Positions 49,039 through 58,048 of a stretch of 64,000 bases of DNA are shown here, piece after piece. The stretch covers positions 1-64,000 of IMG/VR virus record IMGVR_UViG_3300042907_001527. The stretch is one strand, 5' to 3'. The notes beneath the pieces are model-generated. The model saw only the letters and a list, made by a program, of their open reading frames with translations, searched no databases and was not told the DNA's origin. The position numbers and the translations under genes were made by a program. Within the stretch, counting starts at the first letter, position 1. Each line of letters begins with the position of its first letter. Source of the DNA: a virus.

Positions 49039-50907
49039 TTAGTATGATAAAACTCCAGACCCTTTATTTTCCGAAGAATTTTGTTTTGTAAGGTTAACAA
49101 CATATTGTTTAAATTTATCGTTATTGAATATATCATTTAATTGTTGTTGAGTTAAAGTTGTTCCTGGTGGTGTTTGAATTGTGATTTTAAATTCTCCAAA
49201 ATCAACTTTACTATTGGTATTTAAATTTTGACTACTTGAACCTTTATTATTTAAATTTTCTTGAATTTGTTTTGTTTTTGTTTTATTTCCGATTACAGAT
49301 GAAAGCCCTAATGTTTTATCTTCTTCTGTTGTTGTTGTAGGTTGTTTTGGTTTACTTAGTGGAGTCCCTGTCGCGGTTAAAATCTCAGAAGCAAACTTTT
49401 TAAATTCTTTTTCAATACCACTGCTACCTGTTACTTTTTTATTTGCGTCAGAAAGAATATTTTTAAATGCCTCTATTCCTTTTTCACCTAAACTATTTGC
49501 ATCATTTACTATAGTACTTTGGAGGGTTTCTAATTGTTTTATAAATTGAGCATCAGTTAGTTTACCTGCGTCTTTTGCAACAAATAATCCACTCATTTTA
49601 TCTACCGCAACATTAATTTTTTCAGTTATTTCCGCACTTTCAGGAACATTTTTATCAACAGAATTTGTAAGGGCATTTGTTATTCTTTCCGCTCCAACAA
49701 TATTACCTCGTATAACGGAGGTACCGGCAACACCATAAGTGCCTTTGGCGACACTTCCTTCAATTGCTTTCTGAATATTTATTAATACATCCAACTGACT
49801 TATTTGAATTTCTTCTAAGGTCTTAGGTTTTTCATCTTGTTGTTTTCTTAAAGCTTTAAGTTCTTCATTTGTAATTTCACTTAACTTAATTTTATCAACT
49901 TCCCCCGTCTTATCATTTTTAAGTTGTACAATGTATTCTCCACCCTCTCCCATTGTTGCCATATTTGCCAACAATTCTTTATCTTCAGGTTTGTCAAAAT
50001 TTAAAGCTGGATTAATGAACGAAAGTCTTTTATCTAAATCTACCGCAGCTAAAGCACTTTTTGTTAAATTATCATAAGAAAGTCCAGTTTCTGCCGCCAT
50101 TTCCCTTAAAGTTAACATTCCTTGTGGGTTTATTTTAAATGATTTTGTTTTTTCATCAAATTGAACAAACTGTTTTGTTGCCTTAATTAAACTATCTTGT
50201 AATGCTCCTGGGTCATTGATTGCGTCATTCATTAATGCAAATGGGTCACCTAATTGGCCAACAGCAAGACCTAATCTTTGTAAAGCCGCGGCGGTCTTAA
50301 TTGCTCCTTCAGGGTTCATTACTGATTCCGCAAACTTAAAGGTATCTGACATATCAAACCGTAACATTGACGCTTGTGCCGCCATTTTAGCCAACCCAAC
50401 AACACCATCAGCAAAATTGTATTCATTCATTTTTTTCATGTTAGTATTAACATCGCCCATAACATCTTTCGCATTTAAACCAAGACTTTGAATATATTGA
50501 ATAGAACCTTCTAAATTAACACCAATTTGAGAAGTTTCATACCCAACTTCCGCAAAATTATTAACTAAAGTTTCTGAACTAGTTCCTAATACACTAGAGG
50601 CCGCATATAATTTTTTAACTTGTTCTTCAGTCGCAATAACATTTCGTCTTGACCCTGCAGCAATATTTTGCATAGTTGTACCAACATCAGTTATTGAACC
50701 ACCTAAACGAATAACTCCTGCTGCCGATTTTGAAACGGCATCGGCCATTTCATCCATTCTGGTTCTACCTTCTAAAAATGCGTGATTAAGAATATCGGCC
50801 TCATCATACATGCTGCCTATAGCATCAATAATTTTGTCAATTGGAGAACCTAAACTTTCAATAGTGTCTTTAAGGTCTTTTAGATTACCTCTCTTATCTC
50901 CTGCCAT
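49039..50907 (-). CDS. Probable tape measure protein
   Basis: 622 residues, near T4 gp29 (590). Largely helical, Ala/Lys/Asp-rich, with an N-terminal coiled-coil-like part (LKDTIESLGSPIDKIIDAIG) and long amphipathic helices typical of tape measures (MKKMNEYNFADGVVGLAKMA, QASMLRFDMSDTFKFAES). No transmembrane segment is evident. It follows the gp26-like chaperone, the usual position of the tape measure, and a TATTTAT box lies 77 bases upstream. Length sets tail length in this family; the assignment rests on position and composition. Confidence 0.65.
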   Translation of the reverse strand: MAGDKRGNLKDLKDTIESLGSPIDKIIDAIGSMYDEADILNHAFLEGRTRMDEMADAVSKSAAGVIRLGGSITDVGTTMQNIAAGSRRNVIATEEQVKKLYAASSVLGTSSETLVNNFAEVGYETSQIGVNLEGSIQYIQSLGLNAKDVMGDVNTNMKKMNEYNFADGVVGLAKMAAQASMLRFDMSDTFKFAESVMNPEGAIKTAAALQRLGLAVGQLGDPFALMNDAINDPGALQDSLIKATKQFVQFDEKTKSFKINPQGMLTLREMAAETGLSYDNLTKSALAAVDLDKRLSFINPALNFDKPEDKELLANMATMGEGGEYIVQLKNDKTGEVDKIKLSEITNEELKALRKQQDEKPKTLEEIQISQLDVLINIQKAIEGSVAKGTYGVAGTSVIRGNIVGAERITNALTNSVDKNVPESAEITEKINVAVDKMSGLFVAKDAGKLTDAQFIKQLETLQSTIVNDANSLGEKGIEAFKNILSDANKKVTGSSGIEKEFKKFASEILTATGTPLSKPKQPTTTTEEDKTLGLSSVIGNKTKTKQIQENLNNKGSSSQNLNTNSKVDFGEFKITIQTPPGTTLTQQQLNDIFNNDKFKQYVVNLTKQNSSENKGSGVLSY

Positions 50908-51007
50908 CTATTTTTGTTATTATATTTTTTTTTAGTTTACGTGTGAACTGACAAACCAACAAAGATTGGTTTACTTCTTAAATATAAATAGATTAAAGAA
51001 TTTTTTT

Positions 51008-51187
51008 TTAAGTTTTTTGGTTATCTTCTATCCACTTATCTAATAAGTATTTTCTTACAAACAAGGGCATTCTTTCAAAATCTTGATAAGAAATCTTCAT
51101 TAGTGTTGTTAAATAATAAAATTCGTCGATTTGAACTTTTCTATAATCAGAAGAAAGGGAGAAAAAAGTCAACCCCAAAACCAACAT
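51008..51187 (-). CDS. Small overlapping frame, tail assembly chaperone extension
   Basis: A frame of 59 codons from ATG 51187, or 30 residues from ATG 51100, to TAA at 51008. It overlaps the end of the gp26-like gene in the +1 frame. The part after the overlap (DYRKVQIDEFYYLTTLMKIS, then YQDFERMPLFVRKYLLDKWI) resembles the C-terminal chaperone extension seen after gp26-type proteins: short helical, with a MP-x-x-x-R-K/R motif. A run TTTTTTC (51161-51167) lies between the last stop of this frame (51188-51190) and the gp26-like stop (51147), the only stretch where a frameshift could join them. It is either a frameshift extension or a separate small gene. Confidence 0.45.
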   Translation of the reverse strand: MLVLGLTFFSLSSDYRKVQIDEFYYLTTLMKISYQDFERMPLFVRKYLLDKWIEDNQKT

Positions 51188-51890
51188 TCACTGTTAGCTT
51201 TTCTCCTGACGGGGCTATAATTGTTTTAGTCATATCTAATCTTGGTTCATTTTCATTCATAAATTTTCTTATGAACTTTGAGTCTGAAATTGGCATCGAC
51301 TCAACAAACTTTGCAATTGATGCTTTATCGGTTGACCCGTCAACTTCAATAATTTCTTTTTGCATTCTCCAAGTTACCTTTGGAACAACCCTACCTTGAG
51401 GGTATGTTTCTGCTAATTTACCAATCTCAATAATTTCACCGTAACTTAATGGTTTAAGTTTAATTGTAGATTGTGATTTTGGTAAAAGAGTTGTAAATGA
51501 ACCATCCTCATTTGGTTTTTGACCATTAATAATATTTAATTGGTCTAATAATACGTTTGATTTAAATGGTTTTTTAGTGACAGGGTCGGTAACATTTAAT
51601 GTTATTTCAGGCCCAAATCCTGTATTTCTTAAAAATATTAGGATTGCTTCAACATCACCTTCAAGTAATTCCTCAACTTTAATATCAGGTTCATAAATTT
51701 TTGCTCGTAATAAAGTCATCGTTAAATCATTTGCACCACCCATTAAAATATTTTCATCTGAGGCGGTAAGATAACCAACTTTAATTGATTTTTTTTTATT
51801 TTTATAAAAAATTCCTTGTGAAGGTAATTGTACCACATCATGTGGTAATGTGAAGTTTTCTTGACCGTAGTCCATTGATTGAGTATCCAT
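51147..51890 (-). CDS. Baseplate hub/tail assembly chaperone, gp26-like
   Basis: 247 residues. The opening (LPHDVVQLPSQGIFYKNKKK) and KVGYLTASDENILMGG, then KVEELLEGDVEAILIFLRN with DPVTKKPFKSN, fit the T4 gp26 base plate hub family, which includes tail assembly chaperone-like proteins. The order tube, gp26-like, tape measure is also that of tail chaperones in siphophages and myophages. The C-terminus is hydrophobic (VDFFLPFF) and stops at TGA 51147 while a second frame stays open across it. Confidence 0.75.
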   Translation of the reverse strand: MDTQSMDYGQENFTLPHDVVQLPSQGIFYKNKKKSIKVGYLTASDENILMGGANDLTMTLLRAKIYEPDIKVEELLEGDVEAILIFLRNTGFGPEITLNVTDPVTKKPFKSNVLLDQLNIINGQKPNEDGSFTTLLPKSQSTIKLKPLSYGEIIEIGKLAETYPQGRVVPKVTWRMQKEIIEVDGSTDKASIAKFVESMPISDSKFIRKFMNENEPRLDMTKTIIAPSGEKLTVNVGFGVDFFLPFF

Positions 51891-51928
51891 ATAAAAAATT
51901 AACCGTAAAGTTTATTGTCTTTACGGTT
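51891..51928 (-). terminator. Intrinsic terminator after the tail tube gene
   Basis: Perfect 10-bp stem (AACCGTAAAG/CTTTACGGTT, loop 8), then AATTTTTTAT on the minus strand, immediately before the gp26-like start. It probably lowers expression of chaperone and tape measure relative to the abundant tube protein. Confidence 0.88.
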
Positions 51929-52018
51929 AAATATAATTAGATTTTTTTAATTATAAACATAATTCTTATTTAATTATGATTTATAGTAAATGAATAGAAG
52001 TATTGTATTATTAAAAAA

Positions 52019-52507
52019 TTAATAAACCAACACACATCTATCCATTCTTAAAGAAGCGGTAATTTCGGCTAAAGCATCTTGACTATAAGATAAAGCCCCA
52101 AAATTTACATCAGTTAAGAATGTACCATAAAGAATCCATTTTTCAACAACAACTCCTGTTGGGTCTAACATTTCAAGGTCAATGTCTTTTTTGTATCCCG
52201 CAGCATAACCCATACGACCTGTCACAGATTCAGCGTGTAAACGAACCCACTCCATAAGTGCTTGAGCGGCTGATGGACCAATTGGGTCACGAAACTTAAC
52301 ACTAATTGGGTCCCAATTAAATCTACCCGCAACAAATGTTGATGTGTTTAAGAATTGTATTTCAGTTGCTCCAATTTTAATTGATGGTCTTGAAGCACTT
52401 TCAACAAACCATTCGTTAATACCTAAACTTGATGGAAACCTTAAAATAAAACGATTTTGTCGTTTTGGTTCATAAGGTATCGGCATTTTCATTAATAAAT
52501 CAGCCAT
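52019..52507 (-). CDS. Tail tube protein, gp19-like
   Basis: 162 residues, same size as T4 gp19 (163). Conserved features are NRFILRFPSSLGINEWFVES (N-terminal strand and loop), SRPSIK, FNWDPISVKFRDPIG and MEWVRLHAESVTGRMGYAAG. The rings stack into the inner tail tube. A TATTTAT box (52551-52557) lies 44 bases upstream and a terminator follows directly, giving it its own short transcript option. Confidence 0.92.
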   Translation of the reverse strand: MADLLMKMPIPYEPKRQNRFILRFPSSLGINEWFVESASRPSIKIGATEIQFLNTSTFVAGRFNWDPISVKFRDPIGPSAAQALMEWVRLHAESVTGRMGYAAGYKKDIDLEMLDPTGVVVEKWILYGTFLTDVNFGALSYSQDALAEITASLRMDRCVLVY

Positions 52508-52550
52508 GTTATTTTATTTTTTTTGTTTTAGTTGTTTATATTCTATATGT

Positions 52551-52557
52551 ATAAATA
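52551..52557 (-). promoter_or_regulatory. TATTTAT box upstream of the tail tube gene
   Basis: Minus-strand TATTTAT, 44 bases before ATG 52507, in a 102-base AT-rich spacer after the HAD-like gene. Together with the terminator at 51891 it would frame a monocistronic tube transcript. Confidence 0.45.
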
Positions 52558-52609
52558 TATCCTTGTTAAAATTTTTTTCTATTTACTTTTATTTTATCAA
52601 AATTATAAT

Positions 52610-53440
52610 CTAGTTATATTTATTTTTAATGCCACTAGCAGTAGAATAAGTCTTAATTATGTTATTTGGTTTATTTATAAAATGTTTATTCATTACTTCT
52701 ACATTTTTAATGTCGTCATCTGAAAATCCAATAGTTGGTTGCTCTGGTATAAAGTTATTTGATATATCGTTTTTAATAAACGCTCTTTTATTTAACTTAT
52801 TAGCCATTTTTCTAATGTAGGAAACAAATTTTTCCATATCACGAACTTTAGCCTCTTCAGGATTAACCGCACCTGACTCATCACCAAAAGACACTGGATA
52901 GTACTTATTTAGGTTCAAATACGACTTAATTAATTCATCATCACTTATATCATTTTCACCGACAAACGTCCTATATTTTTTAAGGTTTTTAACTAGTTGA
53001 TTTTTATCAATCCCATTAAATCCGTTGATAATATAATTATAAACAGCTTGTTTTAAAATATTTGGGTTATGACCTCTTGCAGTAATTATTGAAAAAATTG
53101 AACCATTATTAATTGCCTCTTTAAAATCATCGAAAGCTGGTCCAACATTTGCCATCATAGCGTCAACTAAAAAATCTTTATCACCTTCGGTTCGAAAATT
53201 TTTAAATGGATTTTTACCAAACCCAACAATAATTTCTCCATTATATTTAAAATTTTTTTTCCCAATTTTCTCCCTATGTTTTGCAAAATCATTAGTACTC
53301 ATACCAATTTCGTCTCCGTCTTCAGTTTTTACTATTATTTTGGTTGGCATGTGGACAATATTGTCATCCCAATCAAACGCGTAATATTTCATGTCTGGAG
53401 TTCCTTCTTCTTTAAATCCTTCTCTAAGTTGTCCTTTCAT
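52610..53440 (-). CDS. HAD-superfamily-like protein
   Basis: 276 residues; ATG 53440, with a second possible start at Met17 (KYYAFDWDDNIVHMP). HAD motif I is DWDDN (Asp23, Asp25), motif II is SIITARGHN and an acidic pair occurs in FSDDD (motif IV). The middle is helical. Phosphatase or nucleotidase activity is the family expectation, but the substrate cannot be told. It lies between sheath and tube genes, where no such enzyme is expected in T4, so it may be a structural or virion-associated derivative. Confidence 0.6.
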   Translation of the reverse strand: MKGQLREGFKEEGTPDMKYYAFDWDDNIVHMPTKIIVKTEDGDEIGMSTNDFAKHREKIGKKNFKYNGEIIVGFGKNPFKNFRTEGDKDFLVDAMMANVGPAFDDFKEAINNGSIFSIITARGHNPNILKQAVYNYIINGFNGIDKNQLVKNLKKYRTFVGENDISDDELIKSYLNLNKYYPVSFGDESGAVNPEEAKVRDMEKFVSYIRKMANKLNKRAFIKNDISNNFIPEQPTIGFSDDDIKNVEVMNKHFINKPNNIIKTYSTASGIKNKYN

Positions 53441-53451
53441 AATTAGATAAT

Positions 53452-53473
53452 ACGGGGCAGTTATATACCCCGT
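53452..53473 (-). other. Hairpin between sheath and HAD genes
   Basis: Inverted repeat ACGGGG/CCCCGT with a 10-base loop. It lacks a T-tract on the minus strand, so it may attenuate or protect the sheath mRNA end rather than terminate. Confidence 0.4.
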
Positions 53474-53481
53474 TAATTTTG

Positions 53482-56400
53482 TTAAATATTTTCAAATGAA
53501 GCCCCTGTTGGTGTAATTAAGAATTCAATATCTATAAATTCTAACGCCCTTGTAGGTTTTAAATAAATTTTACCTGTTAATGTGTTTCTGTCTAAATCTT
53601 CAGGTGAAGATGAAACTGTTACACGGAAATCATATAAACCTCTATCTCTTCTAATTGAATCCAAAATAGGATTAACACTATCCAAGAATTGTTGTCTAAC
53701 AACTTGGTCGTTTTGTTCAAATAATAATCTTACAGCTACTGCGGAAATTAACTTACGAGCTTGAAGTAACAATCTTCTTACATTCAATCTATTAAGTGCT
53801 GAGTCAGCAATTTGTAATGTTTTATTACCCCAAATTACAGTTCCAACATCAGAGAAAGTTGCTATAGGATTTATTCTACCTTGATATAGTACATCTCTGT
53901 CGGTTTGTGTAAGTTTTTGTCTCGCCTTAATAGAGTTTACAAGTCCTCTAGTGTAACCCGCAGATGCAAACCAAGGGAATGAAATGTTATCGGTCAAAGC
54001 TAAGTTTCTACAAACCTCACCAGTTGGAGGTAAATAAATTTGTGTGTTATTAACAGTATCTCTTGTTAAAATCCAAGGGTAATAAGTTGCTGTATAGTTA
54101 GAGTCAATTCCTGTATTATCTAAATTGTCAACTGATTCTTGAGGATAAATAATGTCCAAAGAATTTGTTCCGTCTGGAGTATACATTCTATAATCAGGTG
54201 TTGTACAAATATAAACCGAATCCGCTCTTGAAAATTGAATCATGTCTATCGCTTCCTCAACAAGGTTTGAGTTATTTACGTAGTCAATACTTGCACTTGC
54301 GAATATATTAATGTTAGTTGATTCTGGATTTGCAAATGATAAAATACCAAGTAGATATGCGTAGTAGTCTGTATTTGCAAAATCTTGAGTATTGTTCTGA
54401 ACCACAATTCTTTTAAACAATCCATCACCTGTTGCGGTTGGATATCTTGATGAAGGTGCAGTACCCGCCAAATAACCCGAAGCTCCTAATTGAAATCTAT
54501 CTTCGTTAGTTCTCCACTCTCTATAAATGTCCCAACCATCAAACCCACCAGCAAAACATAGTGTATATTTTCTTGAATATATGAAATAATACGGATTTTC
54601 TTGTGTTTCTGGGTCACTTCTAAATTCAGCAGTACCACATTCAAAAGCTGTTTGACCACTTGTCATTGATGTGTTAGCAATTGATACAACAGTTGCTCCT
54701 GAGTCCATATGGAAACCTTTACTAGTGTAATTCCATTTAAATGAGTCAGTTGCTAAAGCCCAATTTGATTGAGGGTTTTGTTTTCCTTTATAAGTTAAAA
54801 ATGATTCATCAATTCCATACTGTGTTGAGAATCCTAAATATGTTCTTCTTATAACATCTCCAGGAGATTCAACAGTATTTGAGCCACCAATAGGTGTTCC
54901 AAATGGTGGGTTAGCAATAACTTCTCCAGGGTAATCATATTTTATTTTATATTTTGGATATGGTGATGGGTAAACCGAAGCGTCTTCATATTCTCTTTGT
55001 GTGTAACCACGGAAACCACAAGGTAGTGAGTCAATTGGGTATTCATCTGCCATTTCAACCATAACATATCTTGAAATTAAGGCAAATTCACCATTAGATG
55101 AACCTATTTTTTTTCCGACAAAGTTATTTGATGCTGGGTCCATATTACAATTTGTGAATTTTTCAATTACAACTGGATTTGAGTCAGAGTCATAAAAATT
55201 TCTAATCTGAACATCAAACGACATATTATTGTACGATAAGTTAGCGATTGAAATTTTAACTTCAGTATTTGCATCATTTCCATCGGAAATTGATATGAAT
55301 TTAAATAAATTATAAACTTGGTTACCTCTTAATTCAGAAACCAAATAAGGTGTTTCAGGTGATTGGTATTTTTCTAAATTCCAAGCAATTGATTGACTTG
55401 ATTGACTTCTTGCATCAGGTAGTGCAATTAAATCACAATTTAATCCACGGATATAATTTTGACTATAAGCATAATTCAAACTTCCCTGATAAAGTTCTTC
55501 AACATAAATAGGAACCTCGTATCTTGATTTACCAAAATTATCAACACCTAATACTTTTGTAATATATTTTGACGAAGATGCACTTAATGACGTTTCAAAT
55601 GAAAATGTTTTATTATCATTTGTTAAACCCGATAATAAAAAAGATGAATAAGGTGATTCTGTAATACCTGAATATTGTCCAGTACAAACTATTTGTAAAT
55701 TATTTGGAACCCATGTATTATTATTGTTGTAATCAATACCAACCTCATAAACTGGACCATGGTTATTACTTCCGGCACTATTAACATAATTACAAATACC
55801 TCGTGAACGAATAGTACCAACAACCATATTATTGAAGTCGGTGTACGCCATACCTGTAAAATTAACGGAAGCTCCAGAAATAGTGACAGTAAAATTAGAG
55901 TCCACAGTATTAATAACATTATCAATAACATAATAAAAAGAATAACCCGAATAATTGTTTCCTGAAGAAATATTAAAATTAGCATAAAGCCAAGGGTCGT
56001 TTGACGACGCAGATAAATCATTTTCTTCTAAGATAGGTACACAATCATATGGTGTTATTAGGTTAGGGTGTCCATACGTAAGAGAATAATGGTCATCATA
56101 AAGTATTGAACCATATATAACTGACGTTGTTGCAGAAAGTGATGTTGTATTTACAATCTCGCTTAAATAATTGTTAAAATCGGTTTGTATTGTAGATACT
56201 GAACCGTCTTGTAATTTATATTGTTTATTTAATTGAACTTGATTTGGTAATGCCCCACTTATAAGGTTAAATGTACCTCCCAATGATGTACCAGTAAACG
56301 TTGCGGTAAAAACCACGGGATTTGATGGTGCAGAAATAGTTGTTGGGTCAACATTAGCAACTAATGAAAGACTCCAAGATGGTCCTGCGTCATATCCAGA

Positions 56401-56703
56401 CAATCCTAAAATTCTTGTTACAAACAATTGATTTGATTGTTGTAAATATGATTTGGCAATATAAGCCGCCTCATATTTTGGTATCTGAGTACCATAAAAT
56501 TTAACGGGCTCTGAACCACCAAAATATGATTGGAATTCGTCAAAATTTGTTATGAATACTGGTTCAAATGCTGGACCTTTTAAAGTTTCTCCAACAAGGC
56601 CTAAAGTTGTTACCCCCACACTTTGGGCGATAAATGATAAGTCGGTTTCCGATGTGTACACTCCAGGTGATACAAATACTTTTTGATTTGCTTGTGCTGC
56701 CAT
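53482..56703 (-). CDS. Tail sheath protein, gp18-like
   Basis: 1073 residues against 659 in T4, so extra domains are inserted in the middle. Starts KVFVSPGVYTSETDLSFIAQ, typical of sheath N-termini (PGVYxxE). The C-terminal part (ARQKLTQTDRDVLYQGRINP, then NVRRLLLQARKLIS) is the conserved inner sheath domain. Mid-protein Tyr-rich beta regions (residues about 150-600) are the likely surface additions. Upstream spacer carries two TATTTAT boxes. Confidence 0.92.
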   Translation of the reverse strand: MAAQANQKVFVSPGVYTSETDLSFIAQSVGVTTLGLVGETLKGPAFEPVFITNFDEFQSYFGGSEPVKFYGTQIPKYEAAYIAKSYLQQSNQLFVTRILGLSGYDAGPSWSLSLVANVDPTTISAPSNPVVFTATFTGTSLGGTFNLISGALPNQVQLNKQYKLQDGSVSTIQTDFNNYLSEIVNTTSLSATTSVIYGSILYDDHYSLTYGHPNLITPYDCVPILEENDLSASSNDPWLYANFNISSGNNYSGYSFYYVIDNVINTVDSNFTVTISGASVNFTGMAYTDFNNMVVGTIRSRGICNYVNSAGSNNHGPVYEVGIDYNNNNTWVPNNLQIVCTGQYSGITESPYSSFLLSGLTNDNKTFSFETSLSASSSKYITKVLGVDNFGKSRYEVPIYVEELYQGSLNYAYSQNYIRGLNCDLIALPDARSQSSQSIAWNLEKYQSPETPYLVSELRGNQVYNLFKFISISDGNDANTEVKISIANLSYNNMSFDVQIRNFYDSDSNPVVIEKFTNCNMDPASNNFVGKKIGSSNGEFALISRYVMVEMADEYPIDSLPCGFRGYTQREYEDASVYPSPYPKYKIKYDYPGEVIANPPFGTPIGGSNTVESPGDVIRRTYLGFSTQYGIDESFLTYKGKQNPQSNWALATDSFKWNYTSKGFHMDSGATVVSIANTSMTSGQTAFECGTAEFRSDPETQENPYYFIYSRKYTLCFAGGFDGWDIYREWRTNEDRFQLGASGYLAGTAPSSRYPTATGDGLFKRIVVQNNTQDFANTDYYAYLLGILSFANPESTNINIFASASIDYVNNSNLVEEAIDMIQFSRADSVYICTTPDYRMYTPDGTNSLDIIYPQESVDNLDNTGIDSNYTATYYPWILTRDTVNNTQIYLPPTGEVCRNLALTDNISFPWFASAGYTRGLVNSIKARQKLTQTDRDVLYQGRINPIATFSDVGTVIWGNKTLQIADSALNRLNVRRLLLQARKLISAVAVRLLFEQNDQVVRQQFLDSVNPILDSIRRDRGLYDFRVTVSSSPEDLDRNTLTGKIYLKPTRALEFIDIEFLITPTGASFENI

Positions 56704-56737
56704 TATTAAATTATTCTGTTACAGATTTATTTTATTG

Positions 56738-56744
56738 ATAAATA
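56738..56744 (-). promoter_or_regulatory. TATTTAT box upstream of the sheath gene
   Basis: Minus-strand TATTTAT, 35 bases before ATG 56703. A second (56782-56789, TATTTATA on plus, TATAAATA on minus) and a third (56800-56806) lie further up; the second reads as the exact T4 late promoter octamer on the minus strand. Confidence 0.5.
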
Positions 56745-56823
56745 TTAGAGTTTTTATGAAAAAACTTTACTTTTAGATAAGTATTTATAAAGAGTATGAA
56801 TAAATACTGCTTTTTTTCTACCT

Positions 56824-56985
56824 ATGAATACTAAAAAAGAAATAAAAAACATCAAAATATCTCCTGAATCACACGATATTTTAAAAAAATATTGTGATAA
56901 ACGGGGAATAAAAATTTACAAATTTTTAGAAAATTTAATTGTAGAAAAATGTAAAGAAAAGAAAGACATTTATGGGGAAAATTAA
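56824..56985 (+). CDS. Small ribbon-helix-helix-like protein, plus strand
   Basis: 53 residues, ATG 56824 to TAA 56985. Basic N-terminus (NTKKEIKNIKIS), then helices PESHDILKKYCDKRGI and KIYKFLENLIVEKCKEK, the strand-helix-helix pattern of a small DNA-binding dimer. It runs opposite to the sheath gene and converges on the gp15-like gene, overlapping its stop by three bases. A TATTTAT copy at 56782-56788 is placed 35 bases upstream. It could be a regulator made on its own. Confidence 0.5.
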   Translation: MNTKKEIKNIKISPESHDILKKYCDKRGIKIYKFLENLIVEKCKEKKDIYGEN

Positions 56986-58025
56986 ATTAATTTATTTTCA
57001 TATAGTATGTTTGCTTCTACAGTATTGTCATTTTTTGTAACTTCTATAGTTAAAATATCGTTTGTTGTAATTTCAATTTTTTGAAGGTCGCTCCCATAAT
57101 AATCATTATTAATATATACATCAAAAGTATCAACATTACTTGTTGAAAGTAAATTCATATTTGAACTAAAGTCAATTACGTCAGTTAAACTTGTATTACC
57201 TGAAACAAATAAAAACGGAGTTTCAAAATTATCAGGGTTTTTAGGATATTTGTTTGTTCTTTTTTTTCTTGGTGCTGTGTTCATTTCAATTAATTGAGTC
57301 ACTCTTTGAATTGCTGGTTTTACTTCAAATTCTTCTTCATCTATTAAATAACCCAACATAGTAAACTCATAATTTTGGACGTAATATTTTCTAGATTCCA
57401 TACTTAATTGAGATTCGTCGGAAATGTTGGCTAATATAATTGGTATGTATTGACCTTTAATAAATGTATAAGCTTGTTTTGATGAAAATGTTTGCATCAC
57501 AATCTTATTAAGTTGATTTAACTCTCTCATTCTATTACAAATAATTTTTACATTATATGTGATATCTACAGGAACTGGTTGTGGAATTGTATAAATATCC
57601 ATTCCTTGTTCGTTTCCATTCCAAGTTGGTACTGACGCGTAATAAAATTGTTTTCTGTTTGGTATTGTATATTGAAGTGATGGATTTGTGCCATACTTAA
57701 CTTCAGGAGTCCTAACAACAGTAATAAATGGGGGGGTTGGATTATAGTCAACATCCACAAATTTCCAAGTTTCTAAATATTGTGACCAATTTTGAGTTGT
57801 GATTATAATATCTAATAATGGAACTATTTTACCTGAGGTAACAACTTTAAGTTTATCTTTAACAAATTCAAGCATACCCTTATCCAAATCCGCATGTAAT
57901 ACTGATTTGGGTAAATAAGTTCCATCATCTTTAATATATTCTAAAAGTTGTTCTCTCCTTTCAGATAAAATTTTTTTTGGTACTAAAGGTAATGTTGGTT
58001 TAACTATTGTTCTTGGTAGTGGCAT
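56982..58025 (-). CDS. Putative tail completion/sheath stabilizer protein, gp15-like
   Basis: 347 residues. Core pattern VDITYNVKIICNRMRELNQL then IPIILANISDESQ, and YEFTMLGYLIDEEEFEV, is reminiscent of the gp15 tail sheath stabilizer (a strand-helix-strand core with a YxxxIxxx start). The C-terminal 100 residues (KRTNKYPKNPDN onward) are an added, probably beta-structured extension. The gene position beside the sheath fits T4 order gp13-gp14-gp15-gp18. The assignment is tentative. Confidence 0.45.
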   Translation of the reverse strand: MPLPRTIVKPTLPLVPKKILSERREQLLEYIKDDGTYLPKSVLHADLDKGMLEFVKDKLKVVTSGKIVPLLDIIITTQNWSQYLETWKFVDVDYNPTPPFITVVRTPEVKYGTNPSLQYTIPNRKQFYYASVPTWNGNEQGMDIYTIPQPVPVDITYNVKIICNRMRELNQLNKIVMQTFSSKQAYTFIKGQYIPIILANISDESQLSMESRKYYVQNYEFTMLGYLIDEEEFEVKPAIQRVTQLIEMNTAPRKKRTNKYPKNPDNFETPFLFVSGNTSLTDVIDFSSNMNLLSTSNVDTFDVYINNDYYGSDLQKIEITTNDILTIEVTKNDNTVEANILYENKLI

Positions 58026-58048
58026 GTTATTATTTAATAATAATTTTA

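Noticed and set aside
53452-53473. Terminator after the sheath gene
   Set aside because: The hairpin is real, but the minus strand continues ATTATCTAATT with no T-tract, so I list it only as a hairpin.
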